A DNA stretch of 64,000 nt, from positions 1,302,001 to 1,366,000 of the forward strand of contig NZ_JAARZC010000001.1 in NCBI RefSeq assembly GCF_014229095.1, in the 5' to 3' direction. This DNA comes from Listeria cossartiae subsp. cayugensis. Lineage in GTDB: Bacteria > Bacillota > Bacilli > Lactobacillales > Listeriaceae. Position numbers and translations under genes: made by a program. Of the stretch, positions 27,339 through 36,906 are shown one piece after another. Numbering within the stretch: position 1 is the stretch's first letter; each line of letters opens with the position of its first letter. Under the pieces are notes generated by a model. It made no database searches. It was given only the letters and a program-made list of their open reading frames with translations, and was not told where the DNA came from.

Positions 27339-28952
27339 TTAAATCAAATGAAGTTTTTTACGAATTTTATACATCCGATTACCAAGAATGTACTTCAACA
27401 GCCCTGCTTTTGCAGCTAAAAACGCATAAATATAAGCGCCAAATCCAGCAGCAATAAAAACAATTACTAAGGCGGTTAATCTTGCGTGCGGATTGAAAAA
27501 TAAAATTAACCCTTGATAAATGACCCAGACACTAATCAGCATCACGGCGCTAATTCCAACAATAAGCAGCAGTCGTCGCATAATATATTTAAACGAGTAC
27601 TTCGCATATTTTTTAATAATCCAGATGGTGAACGTGACTGAGACTATGTAACCAAGTCCAGTTGCTAAGGCACCACCTTTTGCTCCAAGAAGTAGAATCA
27701 ATGGCATTTGTAACACTGATTTCGTTAGTAGCCCAAGTAATAAGCTAAGCACTGTGTAACGCTGCTCATCGATCCCTTGCAAAATCGCCGCCGTTACGCT
27801 AAACAACGAGAAGAAAATCGCAAATGGCGCAAAAAATTGAAGTAACATCGAACCGTCCGCATTGTAACCATAAAAAATCGTATAGAGCGGATCTGCTAGA
27901 ATCGCTATTCCAAGACATGCAGGCACGACTAAAAATAACAGTACTTGAAAAACAGCCGTTAAATGGTGATGCACTTCTCGAATTCGTCCTTTATGAAATG
28001 CTGCCGCGACTAACGGAACGAGAGTCATTGAAAATGCTAAAGCCAGTGTCCCTGGGATCATAATAATTTTTTGAACAGAAAAGTTGAAAATGGAAAGTAA
28101 GTCTTCCGCGGTTTTCCCTGCCATCCCATCGTACGTTAAAATTCGCGCAAATGTAAACAAATCAATTTGCTGATACAGCGACATCGCCATACCAACAATA
28201 ATAAATGGCACAGCAGAAATTGAAATTTCTTTTAATAAATGAAAAGTCGAAACGCGCAACTTATTGTTACTGCCAGCAATCATTTTTTGAATGCCTGGTT
28301 TCCGTTTTCGGTAATACCAGATGAGGCAAACTAAACTAAAAAACGCTCCAACAAAAGCCGCGAAAGTCGCTAAACTCATTGCTGTTACAAGACTGCCATT
28401 CAACACATGAAGCACAATATACGTACTCGCAAGTAAGAATACAATTCGTGCTACTTGTTCAATTACTTGTGACACAGCAGATGGTCCCATCGAATGAAAT
28501 CCTTGGAAATAACCACGAAGCAAGCTCATGACTGGAATAATAAGCAAAGCAAAACTTACCGCTCGAATAACAGTAGTAATATCCTGAATGCTCGTTCCAC
28601 CACTAACTTCTTGCATCCCAGCTAAAACGGGCGCAAAAATGTACATCACTAAAAAACTGACAATCCCTGTAAATAACATTAAATACGTACTGGATTTATA
28701 TAATCTTTGACTCAAAGCATATTCATTTAACGAATTATATTTCGAAATATATTTGGCAACTGCTAATGGAACGCCAGCTGTCGCGATATTTAGGAAAATT
28801 TGGTATGGAACATAACCGTATTGATAGAGAATCGTTGCCTGTTCCCCGCCCGCTATCCAATAAAACGGAATAACATATAATATCCCTAAAATTTTTGACA
28901 ACAAAGTTCCTGCTGTTAATACAGCTGTCCCGCGCATTAATTTTGAACTCAT
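27339..28952 (-). CDS. MOP-superfamily polysaccharide/lipid II-type flippase (copy 2)
   Basis: Same length (537) and alignable end to end with the neighbouring downstream gene (RGTAVLTAGTLLSKILGILYVIPF; MSLLRGYFQGFHSMGPSAVSQV; ILQGIDEQRYTVLSLLLGLLTKS), so the two are tandem paralogues. About 14 transmembrane helices are predicted by eye. Separate terminators suggest they are not simply one transcription unit, so they may differ in regulation or substrate. The exact lipid-linked cargo is not known. Confidence 0.9.
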   Translation of the reverse strand: MSSKLMRGTAVLTAGTLLSKILGILYVIPFYWIAGGEQATILYQYGYVPYQIFLNIATAGVPLAVAKYISKYNSLNEYALSQRLYKSSTYLMLFTGIVSFLVMYIFAPVLAGMQEVSGGTSIQDITTVIRAVSFALLIIPVMSLLRGYFQGFHSMGPSAVSQVIEQVARIVFLLASTYIVLHVLNGSLVTAMSLATFAAFVGAFFSLVCLIWYYRKRKPGIQKMIAGSNNKLRVSTFHLLKEISISAVPFIIVGMAMSLYQQIDLFTFARILTYDGMAGKTAEDLLSIFNFSVQKIIMIPGTLALAFSMTLVPLVAAAFHKGRIREVHHHLTAVFQVLLFLVVPACLGIAILADPLYTIFYGYNADGSMLLQFFAPFAIFFSLFSVTAAILQGIDEQRYTVLSLLLGLLTKSVLQMPLILLLGAKGGALATGLGYIVSVTFTIWIIKKYAKYSFKYIMRRLLLIVGISAVMLISVWVIYQGLILFFNPHARLTALVIVFIAAGFGAYIYAFLAAKAGLLKYILGNRMYKIRKKLHLI

Positions 28953-29025
28953 AATTTCTGTTACCTCAATTGATTTTTTCTTTGTAAGTCTGTCTGAATA
29001 TCTGTTATGTAAAAATCATCCTCTT

Positions 29026-29463
29026 TTACTTCATGCGTCTAAGATTTAAAATACAAATGACACTTAAAGCAAGCAGTATAGCCGGTAAAATGAGCGATAA
29101 AAAGTTCACACCACTATTAATCATTGATAAAACAACACCAAGAACAGTAAACGCTGCATATAAGTAATACACAATCGGTGAAATGACAATACCTTTTCTC
29201 AGTTTGTTAAACGAAAGAAATAGAATAATGGTAAATGCGAGACAAAGTACAGCCATAATCGTTGTTGTCATAATAAGATTTTGAACAACGGCCGTTACAC
29301 TTGCATTAGCAAGCACTTCCTTTTTTTGTTGTATCGCAAAAAGGGATACAATCGAAAATGAACTTAATACGGTTTGAATAGTCGACACTATCGCTATTCC
29401 TAGTGTGATATTCTTTGTGTTATTGAGCATTCTAGCGTGCTCTGGTTTAACTTCAACAGACAT
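29026..29463 (-). CDS. Four-TM hypothetical membrane protein
   Basis: Protein of 145 residues, not recognised. Four hydrophobic helices (about 17-42, 58-84, 92-113, 118-138) with a short cytoplasmic N-terminus and a basic end (LNLRRMK). The start follows AAAGAGGAG. It lies 70 bp downstream of trpA, with no strong terminator in between, so read-through from the trp operon is possible. No function can be assigned. Confidence 0.75.
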   Translation of the reverse strand: MSVEVKPEHARMLNNTKNITLGIAIVSTIQTVLSSFSIVSLFAIQQKKEVLANASVTAVVQNLIMTTTIMAVLCLAFTIILFLSFNKLRKGIVISPIVYYLYAAFTVLGVVLSMINSGVNFLSLILPAILLALSVICILNLRRMK

Positions 29464-29533
29464 CCTTACAACTCCTCTTTAACATTCTATACACCAGACT
29501 TTACCATATTTAAAGAGAAATTGTAAGTAGTAA

Positions 29534-30307
29534 TTAGTTTTCGATTCGAACTTCTGCAGCCTTTTGCAAAAATGCCCCTAATTCCGCAGTTTTCTTCTCA
29601 TGTAACATTTGCACAACCTTACTTCCGATAATCACCCCATCACAGACATGCGCAAATTTTTCCACATGTTCAATAGAAGAAACACCAAATCCCGCAAGAA
29701 CTGGAACAGGACTAATACGTTTTAAATAAGCTAAATGGCTATCAATGTGCGTATCAAATTCATTTCGCACGCCTGTTGTTCCGTTGACCGTCACGGCATA
29801 AATAAACCCTTCTGCTTGTTTCGCGATTTCTTCCAAGCGCACTTTCGGACTAGTCAAGGAAACGAGTGGAATAAGTGCAATATCTGTTCCTTCCAGTTCC
29901 GGCGTAATCAGGCTTTGATGTTCATAAGGTAAATCGGGAATAATCAGTCCTTTTACCGGAGTTTTTTGAACCAATTCGACAAATTTCGAAATCCCTAAAT
30001 GAAAAATCGGATTGATGTAGCTCATGATAATTAGCGGAATTTGTACTTTACTCGTTTGTAATGTCGTTAATATTGCTTCCAAACTGACTTGTTCTTTTAA
30101 GGCGCGGAGTCCAGCAAGTTGAATGATTGGACCATCGGCAACTGGATCCGAAAAAGGAATCCCGATTTCAATTGCGCTCACGCCAGATTTTTCTAGAAAC
30201 AGTAACTGTTCTTCTAAATGATCTAAACCACCGTCCCCGCCCATGATGTACGTAACGACGGCAGCATGCTCTTTATTCGCTAGTTTTTTTGTTAAAGTTT
30301 TAGTCAT
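29534..30307 (-). CDS. trpA: Tryptophan synthase alpha chain
   Basis: Converts indole-3-glycerol phosphate to indole plus glyceraldehyde-3-phosphate. 257-residue TIM barrel; catalytic Glu and Asp are in [19 protein letters not shown], and the phosphate-binding GFGVSS is present. Last gene of the trp operon, overlapping trpB by 8 bp. Confidence 0.97.
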   Translation of the reverse strand: MTKTLTKKLANKEHAAVVTYIMGGDGGLDHLEEQLLFLEKSGVSAIEIGIPFSDPVADGPIIQLAGLRALKEQVSLEAILTTLQTSKVQIPLIIMSYINPIFHLGISKFVELVQKTPVKGLIIPDLPYEHQSLITPELEGTDIALIPLVSLTSPKVRLEEIAKQAEGFIYAVTVNGTTGVRNEFDTHIDSHLAYLKRISPVPVLAGFGVSSIEHVEKFAHVCDGVIIGSKVVQMLHEKKTAELGAFLQKAAEVRIEN

Positions 30308-31502
30308 TCGCTTGTCCCTCCAAACGTTCTTTTAGTTGGTTAACGTCTTTGTCGCCGCGACCTGATAAGCAAACAACCATGCTTTCTTCTGGGCGCATTT
30401 TGCTTGCTAATTTGACAGCATAGCTAATTGCATGAGAACTTTCGAGTGCCGGAATAATTCCTTCAGTGCGGCATAACAATTGAAATGCTTCCACAGCTTC
30501 GTCATCAGTAACAGAATGATACTCCGCCCGACCCAAATCACGGAAAAAGCTATGTTCTGGACCGATGCCGGGATAATCTAAACCAGCAGAAATTGAGAAT
30601 GCTTCCAAAATTTGCCCATTTTCATCTTGTAAAACATCCATCATCGCCCCGTGTAAAATCCCAATTTCACCTTTAGAAATCGTTGCAGCGTGAAATTCGG
30701 TTTCTAAGCCGTGCCCTGCTGCTTCAACGCCGTGCATTTGAACAGAAGCATCATCCACAAATGGATAAAATAAGCCCATCGCATTACTACCACCGCCAAC
30801 ACAAGCGACAATAGCGTCCGGAAGTTTCCCTTCTTTTTCTAAATGTTGCTGACGAGCTTCCGTCCCGATGACACTTTGGTAATCACGTACAATTTCTGGA
30901 AACGGATGTGGCCCAAGCACGGATCCCATAATGTAATGCGTATCTTCTACATTAGCAACCCAGAATCGGAGCGCTTCATTGACCGCATCTTTTAGCGTGC
31001 GGCTCCCTGCTTTTACGCTCACTACTTTTGCACCAAGTAGCTCCATTCTAAACACATTGAGCGATTGGCGTTTGACATCTTCTTCTCCCATAAAAATCGT
31101 ACATTCCATATTAAAAAGTGCTGCTACCGTTGCAGTTGCTACGCCGTGTTGTCCCGCGCCTGTTTCCGCTACGACTTTTTGTTTTCCCATTTGGCGAGCG
31201 AGTAAGGCTTGACCGATGGTATTATTAATTTTATGTGCGCCAGTATGGTTTAAATCTTCTCGTTTTAAATAAATTTTTGCTCCACCAGCATGTGCCGTTA
31301 GTTGTTCCGCAAAGTAAAGCGGCGTCTCCCGACCAACATATTCTTTTAAATAGTAGTTTAATTCTTTTTGAAAAGCAGGATCTGTTTTGGAAGCTCGGTA
31401 CGCTTCATCTAGCTCTTTCACTGCTTTCATTAATGTTTCTGGCACGAATCTGCCACCAAATTTGCCGTAAAAACCATTTTCGTCAGGTGCTTGATATGTC
31501 AT
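30300..31502 (-). CDS. trpB: Tryptophan synthase beta chain
   Basis: PLP enzyme that condenses indole, channelled from TrpA, with serine to form tryptophan. The 400 residues include the PLP lysine in [14 protein letters not shown], the phosphate-binding GGGSNAMG loop, and catalytic-site [10 protein letters not shown]. The N-terminal [12 protein letters not shown] is characteristic. It is 2 bp behind trpF in the operon. Confidence 0.98.
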   Translation of the reverse strand: MTYQAPDENGFYGKFGGRFVPETLMKAVKELDEAYRASKTDPAFQKELNYYLKEYVGRETPLYFAEQLTAHAGGAKIYLKREDLNHTGAHKINNTIGQALLARQMGKQKVVAETGAGQHGVATATVAALFNMECTIFMGEEDVKRQSLNVFRMELLGAKVVSVKAGSRTLKDAVNEALRFWVANVEDTHYIMGSVLGPHPFPEIVRDYQSVIGTEARQQHLEKEGKLPDAIVACVGGGSNAMGLFYPFVDDASVQMHGVEAAGHGLETEFHAATISKGEIGILHGAMMDVLQDENGQILEAFSISAGLDYPGIGPEHSFFRDLGRAEYHSVTDDEAVEAFQLLCRTEGIIPALESSHAISYAVKLASKMRPEESMVVCLSGRGDKDVNQLKERLEGQAND

Positions 31503-31504
31503 GC

Positions 31505-32113
31505 TTATTCCACTCCTTTTGCTGTTTTAATGAAGGCTTTAATTTTTTCTGGATCTTTTTCGCCATTTGTTTCTACGCCTGAAGAAATATCTACTGCGTA
31601 TGGTCGAAAGCGTTTAATCGCCTCTTGAACATTTCGCGTATTTAGTCCGCCAGCAATGATTAATTTATTTTTTGTGAGAGTATCGCTATTTATTTTGTCC
31701 CAATCAAATGTTTTCCCGCTACCGCCTTCGTATTCTTCAGCTGGAGCATCGAGTAAGATATAGGCATTTGGGTAGTCATTTATATTTGGAGGGAGTTTTC
31801 CATCTTTAACTGGAAATGCTTTAATTACTTCCGCATCCGTACGCTTTGCTTGCTCAGTAGGCTCTTGACCGTGAAGTTGAACGATATCTAATGGCACGCC
31901 TTTAATTGCTGCGGTCAGTTCTTCTTCGGTAGGATTGACGAACACCCCTACTTTTTTGACAGTAGCAGGAATATTTTTGGCTAGTTGATGCGCCTGTTCA
32001 ATCGTGACTTGGCGCTTACTTTTCGCAAAAACGAAGCCAATCATATCCGCGCCATTTTCCACTGCAGCCGCTACATCCACTGCTTTTTTTAACCCACAAA
32101 TTTTTACAATCAT
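31505..32113 (-). CDS. trpF: Phosphoribosylanthranilate isomerase
   Basis: Third-step isomerase of tryptophan synthesis. The 202-residue barrel begins VKICGLK with the catalytic Cys, shows [11 protein letters not shown] and [10 protein letters not shown], and ends with the catalytic Asp/phosphate region [11 protein letters not shown]. It overlaps trpC by 4 bp, indicating translational coupling. Confidence 0.96.
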   Translation of the reverse strand: MIVKICGLKKAVDVAAAVENGADMIGFVFAKSKRQVTIEQAHQLAKNIPATVKKVGVFVNPTEEELTAAIKGVPLDIVQLHGQEPTEQAKRTDAEVIKAFPVKDGKLPPNINDYPNAYILLDAPAEEYEGGSGKTFDWDKINSDTLTKNKLIIAGGLNTRNVQEAIKRFRPYAVDISSGVETNGEKDPEKIKAFIKTAKGVE

Positions 32114-32868
32114 CGTGCCACCTTCAATCTTTTCGCAGCCGTTTCTGGAGTCGCTTCTCGCATGAGCGCCTCGCCAACAAGTACCGCATTATATTTTGTA
32201 CGTACTCGAGCCACATCGTCTGCTGTTCTAAAACCTGATTCACTAATGAAACAAGCATCGGTCGAAAAGTCATTCGCAAGCCGTTCACTTACGGCGATAT
32301 CCACTTCAAAAGTATGCAAATTACGATTGTTCACGCCGATTAATTTAGCACCGAGTTGTTGTGCCACAGCCAATTCTTCCCGGTCATGCACTTCTACTAA
32401 CACTTCCAAATCAAGTGCTGTAGCCTGTTCAAAAAGGTTTTTTAACTGCTCTTCTGTAAGTGCCGAAACAATCAGCAATACTACCGTTGCTCCCGCATTC
32501 CGAGCACGAATTAATTGCTTCTCACTAATAATAAAATCTTTACAAATTACGGGAATTTCGACATTTTTCGCCACTTCTCGCAAATCTTCAATCGAGCCTT
32601 TGAAAAAAACAGGATCGGTTAAAACGGAAATCATTCCTGCTCCAGCCGTTTGGTAGGATTTTGCTTGTGCGACTGGATCCACTCCCATATTGATTGCTCC
32701 CTTGGAAGGCGAGGCACGCTTTACTTCAGCAATTAGTTGCATTTCGCTCGTATTCGCTTTTAAAAATTCACAAAACGAGTAAGTTTTCCGTTTTTCTGCT
32801 ACTTTTTCTAATGGCATTTCTGCAACTTCTATTGCTTTTTGAGCTAAAATCTCTTCTAAAAATGTCAT
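32110..32868 (-). CDS. trpC: Indole-3-glycerol phosphate synthase
   Basis: Closes the indole ring from CdRP with loss of CO2. The 252-residue barrel carries [13 protein letters not shown] (catalytic Glu and Lys), VICKDFIIS (catalytic Lys), [18 protein letters not shown] and the phosphate site [14 protein letters not shown]. It overlaps both neighbours by 4 bp. Confidence 0.97.
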   Translation of the reverse strand: MTFLEEILAQKAIEVAEMPLEKVAEKRKTYSFCEFLKANTSEMQLIAEVKRASPSKGAINMGVDPVAQAKSYQTAGAGMISVLTDPVFFKGSIEDLREVAKNVEIPVICKDFIISEKQLIRARNAGATVVLLIVSALTEEQLKNLFEQATALDLEVLVEVHDREELAVAQQLGAKLIGVNNRNLHTFEVDIAVSERLANDFSTDACFISESGFRTADDVARVRTKYNAVLVGEALMREATPETAAKRLKVAR

Positions 32869-33884
32869 TTCGCCAGCACCTCTTTTTGATAAATAATTAA
32901 ATCTGTCAATTTTTGTTTCGCTAAACCGCTTCTTATTAAATCTCTTGCTAAATCCACGCCTTCTTTCACTGTTGCCACTTTGCCGTTCGCGAATAAGCCA
33001 AATCCAGCATTTAAAAGTACTGTATCTAAGTAAGCTCCGGGCTCGCCGTCAAGCACACTCCTAAGAATCGCTGCATTTTCTTTAGCATCTCCACCTTTAA
33101 TTGCTTCAAGCGGATAACTCGTTAAACCAACGTCTTCGGGATTTAGTGTATATAACTGCACTTCCCCATTGTCATATAGCGCGTAATGATTTTCACCAGC
33201 TAAAGAAGCTTCATCCATAAAACCAGCTCCATTTAAAACGACTGCTCGTTTTCGCCCAAGTTGACCGAGTACCTCCGCTGTTTGTTCTAATAAATCACGA
33301 CGATAAATGCCCATCAATTGTGTTTCAAGATGCACCGGATTTGTAAGAGGGCCAATCAAATTGAAAATTGTTGGTGTACCCAGCTCTTTTCGAACGTCCA
33401 TAACGTACTTCATATTCGGATGGACATGTGGTGCAAATAAAAAGGCAATCCCGACTTTTTCAAGTAAATAGGTCATATCTTCTGGTCGCATGTTAATATC
33501 AATTCCTAATTCCTGGCAAACATCCGCACTGCCAGAACGACTAGAAATACTCCGATTTCCGTGTTTCGCAACTGGAATTCCCGCTGCTGCAAGAACAAAA
33601 GCAGACGTCGTACTTATATTGAAACTATTAGATTTATCGCCACCAGTTCCACAATTATCCATCGCCGTTCCAGCCGGAAAAGCAACTTGAATCGCCACTT
33701 GTTGCATCGCCTCCGCAATTCCTGCCATTTCTTCCGCCGTTTCCCCTTTTACTTTTAGCGCCATTAAAAAGGCAGCTATTTTCGTTTTCGACAATCGCCC
33801 TTCAAAAATTTCCGTTGCGACAACATTCATTTCAGCTTTCGATAAATTTTCTTGATCATATACTTTTTGTAGTAAGCTTTCCAT
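32865..33884 (-). CDS. trpD: Anthranilate phosphoribosyltransferase
   Basis: Transfers phosphoribose from PRPP to anthranilate. The 339 residues contain the PRPP loop [48 protein letters not shown] and [10 protein letters not shown]. It overlaps the 3' end of trpG by 29 bp, longer than the other overlaps in this operon. Confidence 0.97.
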   Translation of the reverse strand: MESLLQKVYDQENLSKAEMNVVATEIFEGRLSKTKIAAFLMALKVKGETAEEMAGIAEAMQQVAIQVAFPAGTAMDNCGTGGDKSNSFNISTTSAFVLAAAGIPVAKHGNRSISSRSGSADVCQELGIDINMRPEDMTYLLEKVGIAFLFAPHVHPNMKYVMDVRKELGTPTIFNLIGPLTNPVHLETQLMGIYRRDLLEQTAEVLGQLGRKRAVVLNGAGFMDEASLAGENHYALYDNGEVQLYTLNPEDVGLTSYPLEAIKGGDAKENAAILRSVLDGEPGAYLDTVLLNAGFGLFANGKVATVKEGVDLARDLIRSGLAKQKLTDLIIYQKEVLAK

Positions 33885-34461
33885 TTCCCCGCACTCCTTC
33901 CACTATATTAATAAAATTCTCCATCATTTGTTTGCCATCATTCGTACCAATTGATTCTGGATGAAATTGCAAGCCATATACTGGATAATCTCTTAGCTTC
34001 ATCGCCATCACTTCCGCATCATCTGTTGCTAGCGCTAAAACTTCCAAAACATCCGGCAACGTGTTTTTATCTACTATTAAAGAATGATATCGCATCACCG
34101 GCATCTCTTCAGGCAAATTAGCAAAAATAGCTCCACCAGTTTGATGCATTGTCGAAACTTTACCATGCCGAATTTTTGCTGCCTGTTTTACTTCCCCGCC
34201 GAATACTTCACCAATTGCCTGATGCCCTAAACAAATCCCCAGTAATGGTTTTTCTTTTGCAAATTTCGCAACCACTTCCTCTAAAAGCCCTGCTTCACTT
34301 GGTTTTCCAGGTCCCGGTGAAAGAACAATTCCATCTACCAAAGCAGCTACTTCGAGTAAATCAGCCGCATCATTCCGCTTCACGACAACTTCACTAAATT
34401 CCGCCAAATATTGCTCTAAATTAAACGTAAAAGAATCATAGTTATCAATTAATAAAATCAT
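33856..34461 (-). CDS. trpG: Anthranilate synthase glutamine amidotransferase
   Basis: Supplies ammonia from glutamine to TrpE. The 201-residue class I amidotransferase shows DNYDSFTFNL, the oxyanion SPGPGKPSEAG, the nucleophile in GICLGHQAIGE (near Cys77) and the catalytic His/Glu in LQFHPESIGT. No second amidotransferase gene is in the window, so it may also serve PabB, as in Bacillus; that is inference. Confidence 0.96.
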   Translation of the reverse strand: MILLIDNYDSFTFNLEQYLAEFSEVVVKRNDAADLLEVAALVDGIVLSPGPGKPSEAGLLEEVVAKFAKEKPLLGICLGHQAIGEVFGGEVKQAAKIRHGKVSTMHQTGGAIFANLPEEMPVMRYHSLIVDKNTLPDVLEVLALATDDAEVMAMKLRDYPVYGLQFHPESIGTNDGKQMMENFINIVEGVRGNGKLTTKSI

Positions 34462-35822
34462 TCCCCCACCTCCAAAAGTGCCTTCGCTTTTTGCAATGTT
34501 TCTAGATATTCGCTTTCCGGATCTGAATCATAAACAATTCCCGCACCAGCTTGTACATAGGCTTTTCCGTCATGAAGTACCATCGTTCTAATCGAAAGCG
34601 CAAAATCGGAAGCGCCATTTTTCGTTAAATAACCAACCGCACCAGCATATGGCCCGCGTTTCACATTTTCCCATTCATAAATTCGTTGCATCGCTCTTAT
34701 TTTCGGTGCTCCACTCACAGTCCCAGCCGGAAGCGTCGACCGTAGAGCATCCATTGCTGTAAGACCTGGCTTCAACGTTCCTTCCACCACAGAAACTAGA
34801 TGCATTAAAAAGCGATATCGTTCAATGGTTAGATAAACAGGTACGTGAACAGAACCCGTTTCTGCAATTTTCCCAATATCATTTCGGCCTAAGTCTACTA
34901 ACATGCGGTGCTCTGCAAGCTCTTTCTCATCCGATAATAATTCCGCCGCTAAACGTTCATCTTCTTGCTTTGTTGCTCCGCGCCGCCTCGTTCCCGCGAT
35001 TGGATTCGTAATAACCGTTCGCCCTTTCGTTTTAATTAAACTTTCTGGAGAAGAACCAATCAAAACAGTGTCGCCAAAATCAATGAAGTATAGATACGGC
35101 GAAGGATTTAACAAACGTAATTTCCGATAATAATCAAACGGTGTCACGGTAAAATCTGCCTCCAAGCGTTGCGAAAGAACAATTTGAAAGAAGTCACCCT
35201 CTTGAATATATGTTTTCGCTTTTTTTACTAACGCCATATATTCCTCTTTTGTATAATTACTTTTATAAGTCATTTTTGGAACATGAATAGCTTTATGCTC
35301 GTCTTTTTGAGGTGTAGTCAGTTCAATAAACATTACTTCCAGCGCCTTATCCAGTTCTGCCTCACTTCTACCCGAGTAACAATTATCTTGCACTAAAATA
35401 AGCTCCTCCGCTTGATGATCCAAAATGACAAAACTTTCATAAACATAAAAACGAATATCTGGCATATCGCGTGTTTCCACTGGAATATCGCCTAATTTTT
35501 CATAAAGCGAAATTACGTCATAACCTACATAACCAATCGCTCCCGAGTCTAACGGTAAATCTGCTTCCTCATCTTTTGCTTTTTCAATGAACAATTCAAT
35601 TTCTTTTAACGGATCTGCTACAACGCGGTGAACTCCATCTATATAATAATCATGCTGATATACTTTAATTTCATGGACTGGGTTGATAGCAATAATTGAA
35701 TAGCGACCAGCCTCCGCATCTTTCGCAGCTCCTTCCAGCAAACTTTTCCCTGTCCCAGAAAGCCTTTGAAACGCTAAAATTGCAGTTAATGTATCAGCAT
35801 CCATTTTCTTCATTTTTCTCAT
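34458..35822 (-). CDS. trpE: Anthranilate synthase component I
   Basis: Forms anthranilate from chorismate with ammonia from TrpG. The 454-residue protein has an N-terminal tryptophan-binding region (LLEGAAKDAEAGRYSII, a variant of the LLES motif) and the catalytic C-terminal half (SPSPYLYFIDFGDTVLIGSSPE, NPIAGTRRRG, HRMLVDLGRNDIG, GTVSGAPKIRAM, QAGAGIVYDSDPE). Feedback inhibition by tryptophan is expected. First gene of the operon trpEGDCFBA; an AAGGG site precedes the ATG at 35822. It is controlled by the tandem T-boxes just upstream. Confidence 0.97.
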   Translation of the reverse strand: MRKMKKMDADTLTAILAFQRLSGTGKSLLEGAAKDAEAGRYSIIAINPVHEIKVYQHDYYIDGVHRVVADPLKEIELFIEKAKDEEADLPLDSGAIGYVGYDVISLYEKLGDIPVETRDMPDIRFYVYESFVILDHQAEELILVQDNCYSGRSEAELDKALEVMFIELTTPQKDEHKAIHVPKMTYKSNYTKEEYMALVKKAKTYIQEGDFFQIVLSQRLEADFTVTPFDYYRKLRLLNPSPYLYFIDFGDTVLIGSSPESLIKTKGRTVITNPIAGTRRRGATKQEDERLAAELLSDEKELAEHRMLVDLGRNDIGKIAETGSVHVPVYLTIERYRFLMHLVSVVEGTLKPGLTAMDALRSTLPAGTVSGAPKIRAMQRIYEWENVKRGPYAGAVGYLTKNGASDFALSIRTMVLHDGKAYVQAGAGIVYDSDPESEYLETLQKAKALLEVGE

Positions 35823-35851
35823 CTAACTCATCCCTTCTTCTTTACTAAAAT

Positions 35852-36090
35852 AAAAAAAGTCCTCTGAAAAAGCGCAGAATCATGCTTTTTCAGAGGACGA
35901 GTTATCGCGGTGCCACCTCATTTTAGGAATAAATCCTATCTCAGTGCTGCAATATTTGCAGCTGCTCTATAACGGGAGCACCCGTTCACCCCTACTTTTC
36001 GTTCAAGGTATCACGCACAAGGCCCATTCCTAATTCATCTATTTGTCAGCTTTCACCATGCGCTAACTCTCTGTAAAAGTCGATGAAAAA
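35852..36090 (-). promoter_or_regulatory. Tryptophan T-box 2 (proximal to trpE)
   Basis: The T-box sequence is a variant, GAGGTGGCACCGCG. A UGG (Trp) specifier lies at 36026-36024 in the context GGAATGGGCC, and the Stem I motif AGAGAGTTAGCGCATGGTGAAA is present. The intrinsic terminator CCTCTGAAAAAGC/GCTTTTTCAGAGG with T7 lies at 35852-35899, about 30 bp before trpE. Confidence 0.9.
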
Positions 36091-36127
36091 GTACTATTCT
36101 TGTTTGATGTTTTCGTTTTATAAAATT

Positions 36128-36415
36128 AAAAAAGGGCCTCTCTCCAAGCCTAGCAAATATACTAGACAAGGACGAGAGACCCGTGGTACCACCTTGATTA
36201 ACTGCAAAAACAGTTCACTTAATCCATCCAAATTCCGAATGGGCGCCTTGTGTAACGATAAGGCCTAATCGCTGTATCCTACTAAGAAAATCCTTTCAGA
36301 TCAGAGCTCAGAAGTCCATTCACATCATGTCCGCTACTGACTTTCACCAACCGCCAGCTCTCTAAAAACTTTCATCACGCTACTTACTCTTCTTCAATGC
36401 TATCATTTTTTACTT
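36128..36415 (-). promoter_or_regulatory. Tryptophan T-box 1 (distal)
   Basis: Complete second T-box: Stem I motif AGAGAGCTGGCGGTTGGTGAAA split around 36340-36361, UGG specifier at 36318-36316 in GTGAATGGACTTC, T-box AAGGTGGTACCACGGG, and its own terminator (GGGTCTCTC/GAGAGAGGCCC plus T-run) at 36128-36182. No promoter is evident between the two, so both act in series on one transcript. Confidence 0.92.
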
Positions 36416-36421
36416 GTGTTC

Positions 36422-36450
36422 ATCTTACATAAGAAAATCACGAAAGTCAA
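36422..36450 (-). promoter_or_regulatory. trp operon promoter
   Basis: -35 TTGACT (36445-36450), 17-bp spacer, -10 TAAGAT (36422-36427); the start would be at about 36415, the head of T-box 1. Confidence 0.75.
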
Positions 36451-36720
36451 GCAAATAAAACCAACCAATATGAAAAGGTTTTAAAACAACAACTAATAAA
36501 CAAGTAAGAAAAAAGAACCATTCAATCAAAAACTATATCCTAAAGAAATAACCATGACATTATCTCTATTTAAATATAACTATATCTCTCTGAAAACCTT
36601 TAAATACAAATAATTAATAACTAAAAAACACTTCTCTCTTTTCCATTAAATCAATCACGTTATCCATGCCCAATTAACTAAAAATCAAATTCAAACAAGG
36701 ACTATCCAACCATCTTTATC
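36451..36720. other. AT-rich non-coding stretch between trp and adhE
   Basis: About 270 bp, very AT-rich, between the divergent trp and adhE control regions. I see no ORF of note, no hairpin with a T-run and no recognisable operator in it. Confidence 0.6.
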
Positions 36721-36723
36721 AAT

Positions 36724-36741
36724 TTGTGAAGTTTTTCACGT
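36724..36741 (+). promoter_or_regulatory. Rex-type operator of adhE
   Basis: TTGTGAAGTTTTTCACGT closely matches the Rex consensus TTGTGAAnnnnTTCACAA. It ends about 8 bp upstream of the adhE -35. Rex senses the NADH/NAD+ ratio and typically represses adhE in Firmicutes. Confidence 0.75.
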
Positions 36742-36748
36742 GAAACAC

Positions 36749-36777
36749 TGGACAAACTTTTATTGATGGATTATACT
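36749..36777 (+). promoter_or_regulatory. adhE promoter
   Basis: -35 TGGACA (36749-36754), 17-bp spacer, -10 TATACT (36772-36777), giving a 5' leader of roughly 120 nt. Confidence 0.75.
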
Positions 36778-36843
36778 AACGGTGTAATCAAATAAAACAA
36801 AAGAATACAGCAAAGCAACAAGCTAAATTTTTTTGGATTATCA

Positions 36844-36880
36844 GGGACGTTAAAAGTCTACTATGGACATTTTAAGTCCC
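36844..36880 (+). promoter_or_regulatory. Hairpin in the adhE leader
   Basis: GGGAC-TTAAAA-GTC arms pair across 36844-36858 and 36866-36880 with single-base bulges. It lies about 10 nt before the AGGAGG site and has no T-run, so it is not a terminator. Confidence 0.6.
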
Positions 36881-36906
36881 GAACAAATATTAGGAGGTTC
36901 TGGAAA

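Noticed and set aside
32162-32656. 164-codon plus-strand ORF opposite trpC
   Set aside because: Antisense to trpC, Ser/Thr-rich shadow composition, no start signals.
36451-36720. Small RNA or riboswitch in the trp-adhE gap
   Set aside because: No promoter-plus-terminator pair and no stable helix visible; only AT-rich sequence.
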